NCBI GenBank assembly: GCA_026874595.1 | Contig: CM049307.1 | Coordinates: 72,520,643 to 72,584,642, forward strand | DNA from: Sipunculus nudus | Lineage: Eukaryota > Annelida > Sipuncula > Golfingiida > Sipunculidae | Length of the DNA: 64,000 nucleotides | Reading direction: 5' to 3' | Part shown: positions 33,463 to 45,879 of the stretch, one piece after another | Numbering within the stretch: the first letter of the stretch is position 1 | Layout of the letters: every line of letters starts with the position of its first letter | Translations under genes and position numbers: made by a program | Notes under the pieces: generated by a model | What the model was told of the DNA's origin: nothing | The model's input: only the letters and a program-made list of their open reading frames with translations | Database searches by the model: none

Positions 33463-36400
33463 TTCTGTTTCAGTATATATGGCAGCTACAAATTCATTTC
33501 TCTATTTTTACACTGGGTTGGTTTCACTATCACAGAGAATTAAACTGTTTGTTACAAATAAAGAGGAAATTTTGTTCTGATTTTGGACAGAGCCAACTTT
33601 CAGCCAGTGTTCATTTATTGTAAACCTGATGATCAGTCTCTGTAACCTGATGTATGTATACCATTTGTGAAATTTGTTAAAATGGGATTGACTTAAAAAG
33701 GTTTGGTCATTACAACTGATAGAGAATACTCTGTAGACAAGTTGCATATCGAGATCTGAAGCTGAGTGTCATGACCAGTAGGTCACTTGTTTGTACTTTT
33801 ACTGTCCTGCTGCCCCACATATTTCAGTTTGAAGATAACACTTTGTCAGGTGACTTATTTTTCAGAACAGACTGAAACCATATGATCAAGATTCCCAAAA
33901 ATCTAAAGCATGAAATGTGGAAAACTTGGTAAAGATACAACAAAAGTTGAGCACGATCTTGCCTGTAATCTAACTGTTAGAAGAGCCAGACTTTGCATGA
34001 AATTTAAAACAAATTTTAGCAGGAAAGCTTGCATGGTTCAAGCTCCTGGCTATTTAATCTGTTAAATATAACATTGTCTTATGCAATTGGTTCAAGAAAA
34101 TAATATCAAAACAGTTGTTGACATATTTTGATGAACATTAAATACTGGAATATGTTTAGTTACTTCATGAAGTCATTGAATATATGAATTTTTTAGTAGA
34201 GGTAATAAAATATACATTGTTTATGGCCAGTGTAGCATAATTCACCCTGTATGTCAATACGGGCTCTCATACTCTGTCATCATCCCTATTTGTATGTTTC
34301 TGTTGTCAACAAGAACAGATTGTGCTGTCAGTGCTGTTTTACAGGAATGGGCGTGCAGTTATAATAAGGATAGTGAGAAAATTAGGTAAATTAACAATAA
34401 GTGAACATTTGGTTAGAGAGCAATAGTGTATGAATTTGTACCTCCAGCAAGAAGTGCATTGCATACCATTTAATGATTTATGAATGTAATATCTCCGTAG
34501 ATGGACACTTTTAGTGTTCAGGTGGAAAAATCCAAGTAATTGATGTAGCTGAGGGACAAATACACCCATCATGACAATGAGCAATTAAACAGGGTTTTGT
34601 AGGCAGCTTTTGTTCATTTGTATGGCATTATCTCTTAGTTAGTTGTTATGATAGCTTCATATTTAATCGTTTCCTCATATTGAGGTTGTTATCAGTATGT
34701 ATGTGTGGTCTGACCCTGTAAAATTAGGTTGAAGAGGCTTTATATCCTTTCATTTGGGGGATAATAATTATCCCTTCCTTAAATGTATTTACTTGGGATG
34801 AAGACTTAGAAATCTTCTGAAAGCCCCCAGAAGACCTGTAAGTGAAACTGAGATATAGATCCACAATTTTTAACAGAAAATATAGTAATATAATATAGTA
34901 TGTAGCTTTGTGAATTATGTATTATATTATTACACTTATGAATAAATTTATGCCTGCTCATTGGTCATATTGACTGAATACCACAGGTGTATATTTTTAC
35001 CTTGAGCTAAAATCAAGCATTACAGTGTTATAATATATGATTATAATACAATTCATTCTGGCAAAATAGAATAGTCAGGCCTTCCCGCCAATTGCACCAC
35101 AAAGATATGGATAGCCTATCATTATCGGTTCAGGAAAAGAATAAAATATAAACATCTTGGCAAGCTAAGTACTTATGTACATGCGTTTTAGCATGTTTCT
35201 ATTGTAATAGGTTCCTGTAGGGATTTTTCTTCCTTTATTTCTTTTTAGAGTGTTCTGTTGATCTATAGAGTCCAGAGATTAATGCGCTTACCGAAGGACA
35301 TACCACTTTATATGGTACTAAACAACTTAAGGAATGGTTCTGCCTCTCTCAATCTCTCCACTTTGTGTTTGTATGTGTATGATGGAAGATACAGTGCCAG
35401 TTAAAATGCTCTTTCACCTTTGTTCATAAACAGCTGAAGTATTTTTGATTCCAGAGTGGCCTAGGTCACTAAGTAATACCATCGTCTGGTCTGAGTTAGG
35501 ACGATACTTGAGTAGGGATGGGACGTTATTTATACTAACTTTTCACACTTGACTCTTAGTGTTTGGTGAGTGTAACTTGTATCATATCAGAGGTGGTCAA
35601 ATCCTACACCTATTGGAGAATATAATTATTTATCACTGAACGGTGTTGGTCTTTATTTCATTATAAATGTTCATGTATCCGAAGAATTGGCCAGGTGAGC
35701 AAGCAGAGCAGCACTCTCCACATGAGCACCAGTGGTTTGCGTGATACTTTTGTCTTGACTGGATGCGTAAAATTTTCAGCAGTGTCTATTTTGTTTTGCA
35801 AAGTTGAAAAATATATTAAGGAAATGGTGCCAGTGTGTCGATAATGATCTACACATAAACCATATGTGTAAACTTTCAGTGGTATTCATCTGTTTTAAGT
35901 GGTAGTCCAATGGTGGGCAGACTTTTCAAGGTTGCCTAATGAAGCACCCAGTAAGGTCCCTAGCGGGACACCTCGATAAAAAAGCTATATTAACTTGATT
36001 TTTTCATAGGAACACAAGTATAATTAAAATGATTATATTTTGTTTGGTACACAGAAAAATTATGTATAAGAAATAATTTAAGGTGTGTTGCTCCAAAAAA
36101 TGATACTAAACAGTCTCTCAAACTTGTAATCGAAAATATGCATTAAGACCCAATCCTGTACAAGGTTGTTAGAATAAGGATTTAGCATTCGTGTAGTTAT
36201 ACGCAAAGCAGAGTGCAAATGCAGTCTTGCAAGAAACGAACCGTTCTTGTTTATATTTACACATGAGAAATTCTGTTCAAAATAAAAGTTAAATGAAACA
36301 AAGAACACGCTCATTATCCTTGAAAACTTTAATAAATTGATTTCTTTGTGCTAAGAGATTCACGGAACTCCCTTTAGTATTTTGACAGCCAGTTAACTAA

Positions 36401-36900
36401 TTACAACCGGAGATCAGTTGAGGACGCTTCAGTTTTTAAGTGAAACGGTCAATCTGGTTTTAGTCTTTAATTTTAAAACAGGTAAAGCTTAAAGGCATTC
36501 CTTGCGAGAATGTTTAGATTATTAGACAACGACGTACAAGGACGTTTACGAGCCGCATGCTCGCGCAAGTAGTCTCAAGCAAACAGCTGTCAGACGATCT
36601 GAGATACAGACCAAGAGAATCTGGAGTGGAGAGGACAGGGACATGCTCCGCCCGGGGGCCGTAGTTTTCCCCACTCCTGGTGTAGTAACTCCTATGTTCT
36701 TTAACTACCAATGGAAAACCATTAACATCTATAAATAAATTGGGTTGAGTTGAGCTCTGATGGCCAAAAAATCATAATACCAGAGAACTGTTCTACTTAA
36801 ATATAGTAAATGGTCTCTTTTAAAAAATACACCATTAATTTAATTCAAAGAAAACAGATGTGTTGGTTAAAACAAAATGTTTCAATGCTGAAATGATACA
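33463..36900. other. Gene-free stretch
   Basis: Contains one family-B-like 3' remnant (AGCTGAGTG, then GACC/GGTC hairpin and CTTGT, 33758-33793). Otherwise no supported gene. Confidence 0.35.
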
Positions 36901-36959
36901 AATTCCAGCGCTCTTGGGTTTCTATGATTTTGCTAGCATCACGTGCAGTATAAGCCGAT

Positions 36960-37688
36960 TGAATCCTCAGGCCCTGCCATATTGTTAGCGAACCTGTGGG
37001 CTTATGCGATGGTGTTCCATCGTCCCTACGTTAACACATACTATCTCGAAAACCGCAGGAACTAGCATCACAAAAATTATGCAAAAATCAGACATATTAA
37101 AACTATCAGATTTGGCTTATTATTGGCTGTCTGTAATGACTACATTTTACAGGAGAAAGCTAACATAAAACTTAATATTTTCTTCCCAAACTGACCAGCC
37201 AAATTGTTCACTATTTAATAGAAATTAACAATGAAACAATCTCTCTACCGTTTGTTCGAGTGGTTCCAGTTCGGTGAATTTTGGCCAAGTTACCGGAAGC
37301 TGGATTTGGCTATTTGACCATTGCATACTAAAATTACAGTCTCAGAAACGGGAGGAGTTATTATAACCAAATTTTATGCAAATTTTGGTCACATGAATCA
37401 TTTGAATTTGAGGTATCGGTGGCGCTACCTACATCGACCTTTTTTGTACGGGGGTCATCGGTCATCAGTGGATGAACCCACAATTTCTCAGGAACAGCAG
37501 GAGCTGGCATCGAAAAATTCTATGCAGAAACCAGTCACATGTCAAATGTGGTGGGATTGGGCTAATTGTGGCGCCACCTGTATCAATTTACATTTTGCCG
37601 AGGGGGGGGGGGGGGCTATGATCACCAAATGTTGGTCACATGATTCATATTTGAAATTGAGTTATTGGTGGCACCACCTGCATCAACT
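36960..37688. repeat. Decayed repeat with ggaacagcagg / GGTGGCGC blocks
   Basis: Units carrying ctcaggaacagcaggagctg and ggtggc(g/a)ccacctgcatc recur here, at 41870-41960 and at 42590-43200. Related in style to the family A interior; ends are not resolved. Confidence 0.45.
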
Positions 37689-37900
37689 TTTTTAGCTCAG
37701 CTGACTATTAGTCTGAGCTATAGTCGTGGTCATTTGTCCGTCGGTTGTCCGTCCGTCCGTTAAACTGGCACGTTTGGAAAACGTTTGACCTACGAATCTG
37801 AAATTTGGCATACACTTAGATGTCCCAAAAATCTCCTACTATACCGAAAATTGGGTCAATAGGACTTCGTTCCTTCCCATTCTACTGAGCCAGGATAAAA
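37689..37900 (+). mobile_element. Family B 5' end
   Basis: TTTTTTAGCTCAGCTGACTA with the ctgagctatag arm and the agatgtcccaaaaatctcct block. The matching 3' end may be at 41800-41833 (AGCTGAGC, CCCATGGG hairpin, CCTTGT), which would make a 4.1-kb composite. Confidence 0.45.
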
Positions 37901-37984
37901 TTAACAATATTGCCTTAATTCCTTTTTTTATCAATACATCGTTTTTCCAGGTTTAAAAATGTAACTACACATTTACAGTATAAC

Positions 37985-38012
<28 letters not shown>
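37985..38012. repeat. (TA)n microsatellite
   Basis: About 13 TA units. A second is at about 46278-46302. Confidence 0.9.
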
Positions 38013-38015
<3 letters not shown>

Positions 38016-38129
38016 TAGTTGATTCACATTTCTAAATTGCTTCAACATTCATAGCTTATAGCTAGTTAACTTGGTTTATACTACCTGTCAACAGAATGGG
38101 GTGCATGGAGGAAGGGAGGTTAAGGGGTG

Positions 38130-38222
38130 AGACAGAATGAGAGAGAGGGGGAGAGAGAGAGAGAGCAAGAGAAAGTGAGCTAGACTGTCATGGAGAGAGA
38201 GAGAGAAGAGAGCAAGACTGCC

Positions 38223-38266
<44 letters not shown>

Positions 38267-38525
38267 CTAGACTGCCAGAGAGAGAGAGAAAGAGAGAGAG
38301 AGAGAAAGAAAGAAAGAGAGCTAGACTGCCAGAGAGAGAAAGAGCAAGAGAAAGTGAGCTAGACTGTCATGGAGAGAGAGAGAGAAGAGAGCAAGACTGC
38401 CAGAGAGAGAGAGAGAAAGAGAGAGAAAGAAAGGGAGAGAGAAAGAAAGAGAGCTAGACTGCCAGAGAGAGAGAAAGAGAGAGAGAGCAAGAGAAAGTGA
38501 GGTAGACTGCCAGAGAGAGAAAGGG
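38130..38525. repeat. Compound (GA)n satellite with higher-order units
   Basis: GA runs are punctuated by gctagactgccagagag and gcaagactgccagagag; the block gcaagagaaagtgagctaga recurs at about 38165 and 38345, which shows unit-level duplication. Open frames here are low complexity. Confidence 0.9.
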
Positions 38526-38529
38526 TGAA

Positions 38530-40180
38530 AGATCTCTCCTAATTTCTTCCTTGCCCAGCCTGACCCAGACAATCACAGAGGAAGTATCTAGGCCAGGAGT
38601 TGAACAGGTTATATAACACTGTATGGCACACTGCATTTCACTGACTTGATGTAAACAATCAAGACATGGTGCTTGAAAACTTGAATGAAATCTACAGTTT
38701 TTGATAAATTGGTTTCAAATTTCAGATTTTACCATATAAATTAAATCCACAGCACTTACAGGAAAAACATATTTTTTACTGTAAGTCATGTTTATTATCC
38801 TGCATGCATTTTTACAAAGGAGTTAACTGTTTTCAATAATTACAGGTTGCCCATAGCCAAATGTAGCACTAGAACAAATGATATGAGAGTTAAACTATTC
38901 ATTAAAATTAATTGCAATTATTGGGCCAAATATAATAGTAATTAAAAAAATAACAGTATCATCTGAATGTTGTTTTAAATATAATTGAAAATAAATGATT
39001 ATTAAAATAATATTATAAAATATATTCATGAATGCGTTCATGAATACATTTTGACATTTTTTTGCACTCAAATACTTTCTTTTTACCTGTAGTGACATTT
39101 GTTTGCACTGAAATACTTTCTTTTTACCTGTAGTAATATTTGTGTTAATTTTCATTATCGAAATATTGAATTTTTGTAATCATATTTGAATAGAATTATA
39201 AAGTATTTACATCAATGCCTCATATTTATTCAGTTACAGTCTAACAAAACTGTTGAGAATCCAGGATATACAAATTTCACAAATTTAAATAGGGTTGTAA
39301 CTACCTGGTTTTATGGCTTTAATTTATAAAAAAAACTATTATATTCACTTTTGAATACTTTCACATCACTGTCAACACATTAAACATAGCACGACACTTA
39401 TGAAAATTGTTAACATTATAGACATCATAAGGAGAACTTGTCTGTAAGATCTGATTTTTTTATCACATTTGAATATTTTTATTTTTTTAATATTTATCAG
39501 AAAAAAAGAAAATAATCTCAGCTATGAAACATACATGTGTTAAAAATAACCCAAGGATCAAAACAAACCAATATATTATACAAGGAGTATAAACTGGAGT
39601 CGGGAATGTTTAATTTTATTAAATGAAATAAAATTGTCAGTAATATAAATTTTGATTATTTACCCAGTATCATATAACTGCTGAAACAGCCTGAAGTCTT
39701 AATGTTGTCAGTCAAACATATTGACATCTTTAATGAGCACCTGTCCGAGTAATATTTTAAATGTTGACATATTTCATTTTTTTTAAATTTTGCAATAAAT
39801 ATAAACAAACAAATTTAACATCTTGAAAAGACCTGGAAATTTAGATTAATTTAATATGATCAACTGCATCCTTATCTAACATTTCTAACTTTCTTCAAAT
39901 AATCCCTAATCGTAAAATTCCTTTTCCATTTATTTTTCTTAAAGTTGTTATAAACCACTAATTTTTTTAAAGTATTGTTTATTGTTATGTTTTTGGCCAA
40001 AACTACTACTAGAGGAGGAGGGTTGGACAGTAGATCCAGCTGAAGCCACCCAAGAGCTGGCTGGCTGCAGTATATGCCTCACTTCAAGCATGCATAATTG
40101 GCCCGAAAGGTCAATATTGGGTCATATAGATGGGCTTCAGTATATGTAAGGTGTGACATGGTCTCATAAAAACTGTAATA
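38530..40180. other. AT-rich stretch without genes
   Basis: A short piece near 38690-38790 resembles the reverse complement of the family B body. Nothing else is recognised. Confidence 0.35.
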
Positions 40181-40189
40181 AAAGCTACA

Positions 40190-40680
40190 GTTTTTGGTCA
40201 TTTCCTTTCAAATTCCAGAATTTAGAAGCTGACATCCTTACGTGTGCATGATATAAAAATTTAATCAACAGCGCTTACAGGGGAAAAATGTGCCATGCCC
40301 AAATTTGGGCAAAATTTAAGGTACTGATTTTATATTCATACGAACAACTTAAAAAAATTGAAAAATTCAGATCTAATTTTCGGTTTACAATTGAATCTTG
40401 ATTAAATGAAGTTATATCCCAGAAAAAAAGTCTCTAGCTTCAGCAATTCTTATGTTAAGTGAGTAAATAAATTTCCTGATTTTTTTTATAAGGTGCATTA
40501 TGTTCGGGCCAATAACTTCAACAAATTATGCAATACTGACCTAATTTTTGGTATGTACATAGCAAATGTATGGAAGAATATGCATATTAACTATGATTTA
40601 ATTCAGATAAGTGGTTTTGATATTAGGCAGTCTTGAAGTGTAACAATGTTTTTTTTACCATTCTGCCTGCTTAAATGTTC
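40190..40680 (-). mobile_element. Family B body in reverse orientation
   Basis: The reverse complement of the family B interior: markers cagcgcttacaggggaaaaa, atgttcgggccaataacttc and gatattaggcagtcttgaag pair with 4500-5000 and 18360-18740. Confidence 0.6.
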
Positions 40681-41799
40681 AATAATTATGAATGATTTTT
40701 CCCCCTGTAAGCACTGTTGAATTAAATTTCATATCCTATATGTATATGCAAGGGTGTTGTAATTCCCACCATCCCCTTCCCCACCCCACTGAGTCCTTGC
40801 TATTTGGCACTGCAATGTGAACAATAGTTCTATTGCTATAGCATAAAATGTAATAATTAAAGAAAATATAGACAGACTGAGGTGTTGCAACTCTCACCAT
40901 CACCCCTCCCCTCCCCCAATCAAGTCCTTCCCCAATCAAGTCCTGTTAATTAAAGTGGGGACTTTATGGCTACTGTATACATATGATTCAATAGAAAAAT
41001 AGGTTTATTAAAAAAATTGGATCTCATTTGACAGATGTGTAAACTGTTGAACTGTCAAAAGCTTATCAACAGGTAACCAATGGAAACACATGGTCAGATC
41101 TCAAAATATTATTTGCATCAATTTCTTCAATCATATCAACTAACAATGGCCAAGATTACCTCTCTCTCTCTCTCCTTTTCTCTGTACATCCACTTCCTTT
41201 CTGCCTTCACTGTTCCCTTCTCCGAACCCCATCCCAATGTCAGCCTCCGTAAACAAGAACAAGATGAATCAGAAATATTCATACTTTTATATTTTGTATA
41301 ATTATTTGTCCATAGGTACCTATGTACATGCCAGAAATTATGTCAGTATTGTGTGATATGTAGACGTAATGGGCATCAAATTTGTACTTTGTCAAGACTG
41401 AAGAGATATTGTGTCATACAGTCACAAATCCATAAATCTCCTCATCAGCATAGTTAATCAAAGCATCATATCTGTCAAATTAAAATCTTGCAGACTTCCA
41501 TACATTATAGATCCTTCAACAAATAGTCTTATAATCATTTTACTACTGCTTATTACTGCTGTCATTGCATTCATATTTACTCAAAAATATCGTTATTTTT
41601 AACCCCTCATAAATAAATAAAAAATAAACTACTATATTTTACTCCATATTAATCCATCAGTCAGGTTATTTCATTTATCATTTACTCACATATTACATTA
41701 CATTCCTTTTTAATAGCCCAACATGTCCATGATATTCATAAGCTTTATCGACTCGATATAGTATCACATAGGTGATACATTTAAAGTCCAATCACAATT

Positions 41800-41833
41800 A
41801 GCTGAGCGCTGTGACCCATGGGTCCCTTGTTTT
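41800..41833 (+). mobile_element. Family B 3' terminus
   Basis: AGCTGAGC then TGACCCATGGGTCCCTTGT. The 12-nt palindrome gacccatgggtc is perfect. A related remnant lies at 42755-42790. Confidence 0.5.
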
Positions 41834-42589
41834 GTAAAAGGTCCTCGGTCATCAGTACATTAACCTATAATTTCTCAGGAACAGCAGGATCTAGGTTCAC
41901 GAGGTTTTATGCATATGTAGGTCACCTGAATCATATTTGAAACTGAGTTTTTTGTGGTGCCACCTGCATTGACCTTTTTTCTGGGCAAAAAAAAACTCGC
42001 AATTTTAGTATCTTTCAGCTTCTATATTAAAATGATTTATGATGAAACTGTCAAGCTGAATTGTTTAATTTTTCACTAGAATTATCCTGGGGTAGGGTTC
42101 TCTCAATTGTATAAAAAAGATCGGGTTCATTGATTTTTGGTAGAGTTATATAAAGCTAATGTTGGTCTTGTGGCCAAGTAAGGCTATATTATACTGAGGG
42201 CTGCAATAGTCTTCTTCTACAAAACTGTTGTTTCAAATTCTTTAACATTGCACAAAAAAAACGTATTGTTAGGTGGCCTTTGTTTCGAATTTACATAAAT
42301 AATTTTTTTGCTGAATTATTGGACCTTTAACAATGAAAGGACTGTAAGATACCTCGGTAAACAAAGCTAGTAGATTTATTGTAGCAGCAGGCTGAGGTCT
42401 GTGGGTATATAAGCAGAGCTGAAAATTTGATACCAAAGCAGGGCATAAATCATAACCATTCGACCAAAAATCTTCTAACTTTACATTCTGAGAGTTCCTC
42501 AAAAGTTCTCCTCAGAAACCTGAAATTAGGTCACTGTGACCTACATTCTCCAAGTCACGGGGCATAATTTCCAGAAATAATGCAAAATA

Positions 42590-43200
42590 CACACACTTTG
42601 CCAGATTCCTTAGGAACGGCTCAATGGATTGTCATCAAATTTGGTGTGCTTATGGGTCTTTATGAACTTAAGCTAATATGCATGAACGATGATGCTACCT
42701 ACATTTACTCATCTTACTTAGTTGCCTGTGCAAGGACGTTTTGTCAGCAAGTCAATCGGATGAGCGTCATGACCCATGGGTCACTTGTTGCATAGTGCAT
42801 GTCCCTGCTTATTTCTCAGGAAGGATGTGGTATCTCAGCCCGAAATTGTACATAACTATAATCTCGGAAAGCTTTGTCGTATATAAGACTGGTGGCGCCA
42901 CCAACAATTTTTTTTGCACAGTGTATGCCCCTGCTTATTTCTGAAGAGTGATTTGACATGTCAGCCTGAAAATGTGCATTTCCATACATCTCGGATAGTT
43001 TTGTTGTAAACAAGACTTGTGGCACCACCTACCAATGTTAATGGGTTTTATGCAACTGTGCACACAGCTCATGAGTGGTCTGAAGTATCTGGCTGAAATT
43101 TCACAAGTCCATACATGTTTGATGTCGCATATACAAGACTGGTGGTGCCACCTGCAATCATTTTTTGTGGTGTATATCCATGCCAGTATTTCAGGGGTGA
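42590..43200. repeat. Decayed units with gtggcgccacc blocks
   Basis: Several units with tggtggcgccaccaacaat, tgtggcaccaccta and tggtggtgccacctgca, each followed by a tttttgcacagtg-like block. Similar to the family A interior; no ends found. Confidence 0.5.
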
Positions 43201-43224
43201 AGTTTGTTTAATAATTGGTGCTTG

Positions 43225-43385
43225 TACTCGGGTTTAAAATGTTTAGTACTTCCATTGTACATGTACATGTCACACCTGTACTTGAAAAGTAATCAAGTAC
43301 TTTTCAAATAATGGGCAAGCATGTTATCGTAGAAGCATTATACCTGATGTACAATGTATATCCCATTACACATGTTCGTAATAGG
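43225..43385 (+). repeat. Dispersed ~170-bp repeat with AGTACTT palindrome (copy 1)
   Basis: Contains gaaaagtaatcaagtacttt and aagcatgttat. The reverse complement of 56895-57060 shows the same order of blocks. Confidence 0.6.
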
Positions 43386-43399
43386 CCTGTAGGCCTTGT

Positions 43400-44400
43400 T
43401 TAATTTCTTATTAGTCACGATACTAATTGGAATACTCAGAGGAGTATTGGATCCACCTACCGCCTGAGGTAAAGTGACCATGGTCCTGTTTACCCCGTAT
43501 TTAACCTACGAATGCAATGAGATCTACGCTTTACACAGCGCTTTAACTATAGGCCTGCTACCTATATCGTATAAGCGCTGTTTGTTATGACCTCGTATCC
43601 TGAATTGCTACACCAGAGGGGAGCACTGTATTCTTGTCCAATCAGATGAGACCTTGTGCTGGAAGACACAGCCAAGCGAGGAATACACGGAGTCAATCAT
43701 GTTCATTTCGTTTAGAGTGACAGCTCATCGCCCCGGTAACCGTCTGAACAGGCCAAAGGCTCAGAGAGAATTGCCCCAGACGTGGTTTGCATAGGGACTT
43801 GAGCACATAGGATGCTCGCCCGGTGAGCTGTAATTCAAACGAAGCGTAAGAACAAAGGCTGCGTGCACACCTCGCTGGCTGGTTTCAGTTCTGCAGACAA
43901 CAGATACATGGCTACGCTAACACAGTCATAATGTCATAATCGGATCGGTCGATGATGCGAGAACACAGAGGGAGCAATTTAAATTCGACCATTAACTCTC
44001 ATCAAGCGGCGCTTGAAGCGCAGCTGTGGGCGGAGCCAGGATGCCTGTCGAGTGTTTGTTTATTGGCATCTGGTTGGCTGCTTGTCACATCTTACGCACG
44101 TTTATTTCAGCGGACAACGAACCGCCATCTGGTGTCTAAATATATCATAAACTGTCAAAGCTGGCAGCGTGAAAATCAGTTGCTTCTTTAGAAGCGCAAG
44201 ATTTCCGCTGCCTCGGGAGCGTAAATGAGATCAAGCCGGGTTTCACATCAACGATCCGGTACCGCAGTGGGTTTACCTTCCCAGTTTACAGCATAGCGCG
44301 CCTTAGCTCAATGGGACTTTGTACAAGTTCTTCAGGTTGCCTGGTTTGGTTGGACTCGTCTTCATGCGGTACATATTTTCGTTGACGTAGGCCATTATTT
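43400..44400. promoter_or_regulatory. GC-richer, CpG-containing stretch
   Basis: More CpG than its surroundings; it has gtgggcggagcc, a GC-box match, near 44025 and a near-perfect CTCF-like core (one mismatch) at 44123-44135 on the minus strand. It could be a promoter region. I cannot identify a gene from it. Confidence 0.25.
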
Positions 44401-44599
44401 CTGTTTTGTTTTAATATTCCTGATAATACATGGTTTATAACAATAAATGCAGTAATATCGTTTGCACAAATACAGGCTAATTGAGTAAGATTGTGCTCGA
44501 GTCATGACAAAGTCAGACGAGAACGCACTGCAACGGCCATTCATCTTAATGCATCAATACCGTCTTCAGTAACAGTCGACAATCTTAACATCGGGCTAT

Positions 44600-44900
44600 G
44601 AATGACGAAAGAACAAAAAAAAAAAGTATACACGTAAGCTCACAAACCAAAATGTAAATTCATCTCTATGGCAACAGGTCAGTTGTGGCGTACAAGTTTT
44701 CTTTCGTCCAGGAATCCGTGCGGAACATGCCAGTGTTCATGCGGTCAGAAGTTCAAGAAACATGCAGGGCATTTACCAATGTTAGGTCTTGTAAGAAAGT
44801 CGATTAGTCGACAAACGTATCTAACGATTGGTCTAGTTTGTTTTTAAGTGGCAGGCCACGAGGCGTCGAAAATATTTGCATCCTCATGGAGCCTTATAGT
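44600..44900. repeat. Dispersed repeat G (copy 2)
   Basis: Shares cgtaagctcacaaaccaaaa-type, atctctatggcaacaggtca and ggcaggccacgagg-type blocks with 27150-27500. Confidence 0.5.
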
Positions 44901-45879
44901 GCGGCCCTCCATACAAGATGTAAAGGCACTCTGACGCTGATCAGTGACTCTTTAATCAGAGTGCAAATGTGGCGTCATTAGCTGGGGAGGGGGCGTTCTA
45001 CTTTGCTTGAGGTGTGTCATAGGTTACTCTTTATGTTTATTAAGTAGATCATGAAACAAAATAATCCAATAAAAAGGGAGAGTTAACTCTTGGTACCCCT
45101 GGCAATAACTCATTACCAACGACTGTGATTGTTTAATAAAGAACCGTGTTTAGGGGTAGGGAGACCATAAATATCCATAATTATCTGATATAATACCATC
45201 TGTGTCCACTCTGGGACCATCACCCTTAAAAATGAATACAGCCACAGCCATGGTCCTGCGCACTGAAAGTTCAACAATTCATTTACTCGGAATAATGAAT
45301 ATAGTAACCAATTAACAAAAAAATGTACCTTTATGAAAGAAACAGTTTTCTAGTAGTTTCGAAACGGTTGATCATAAAAATTAGTTAATTTACTATTCAT
45401 TTCTCGAAAAAAAAACTAAAGATAAAAGAGAAAGAATTAGTTGAAGAAGGTAAAAGAATTAGTAAGTATTTTACAGGAAAATAGCAGAAAAACACATTTT
45501 TTTTAGAAAACTTATTAACGAAAAAGGAAAGAAATAACAGATCCACCTGGGAATTACAGGTTCATTATTAACAAATATACACTAGTCTACAATATCCAAA
45601 TTAACCGATGAAGATTGATACAATATTCTCAATTCCATTGACATCCGAGTGTTATTCTTAATCAAAGAACATATTGTGAAGGTTAATTTACTATGCAAGA
45701 AATATATAAACTTTGTTATATGCCTGGAAATAAAACACCCGGAAACAAAAGTATTATACTAAATTTTTCTTTTTGATAAGACAAGAATTTACCAATTTTA
45801 ATGCAAACCATCTTAATGTTGAATTAATTAATAGCCAAAGCAGGCTATCATATCACTTACTCGTATGCCAGGTCTAGAC

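Noticed and set aside
38321-38636. Leu/Ser-rich minus-strand frames
   Set aside because: Low-complexity translation of the GA satellite.
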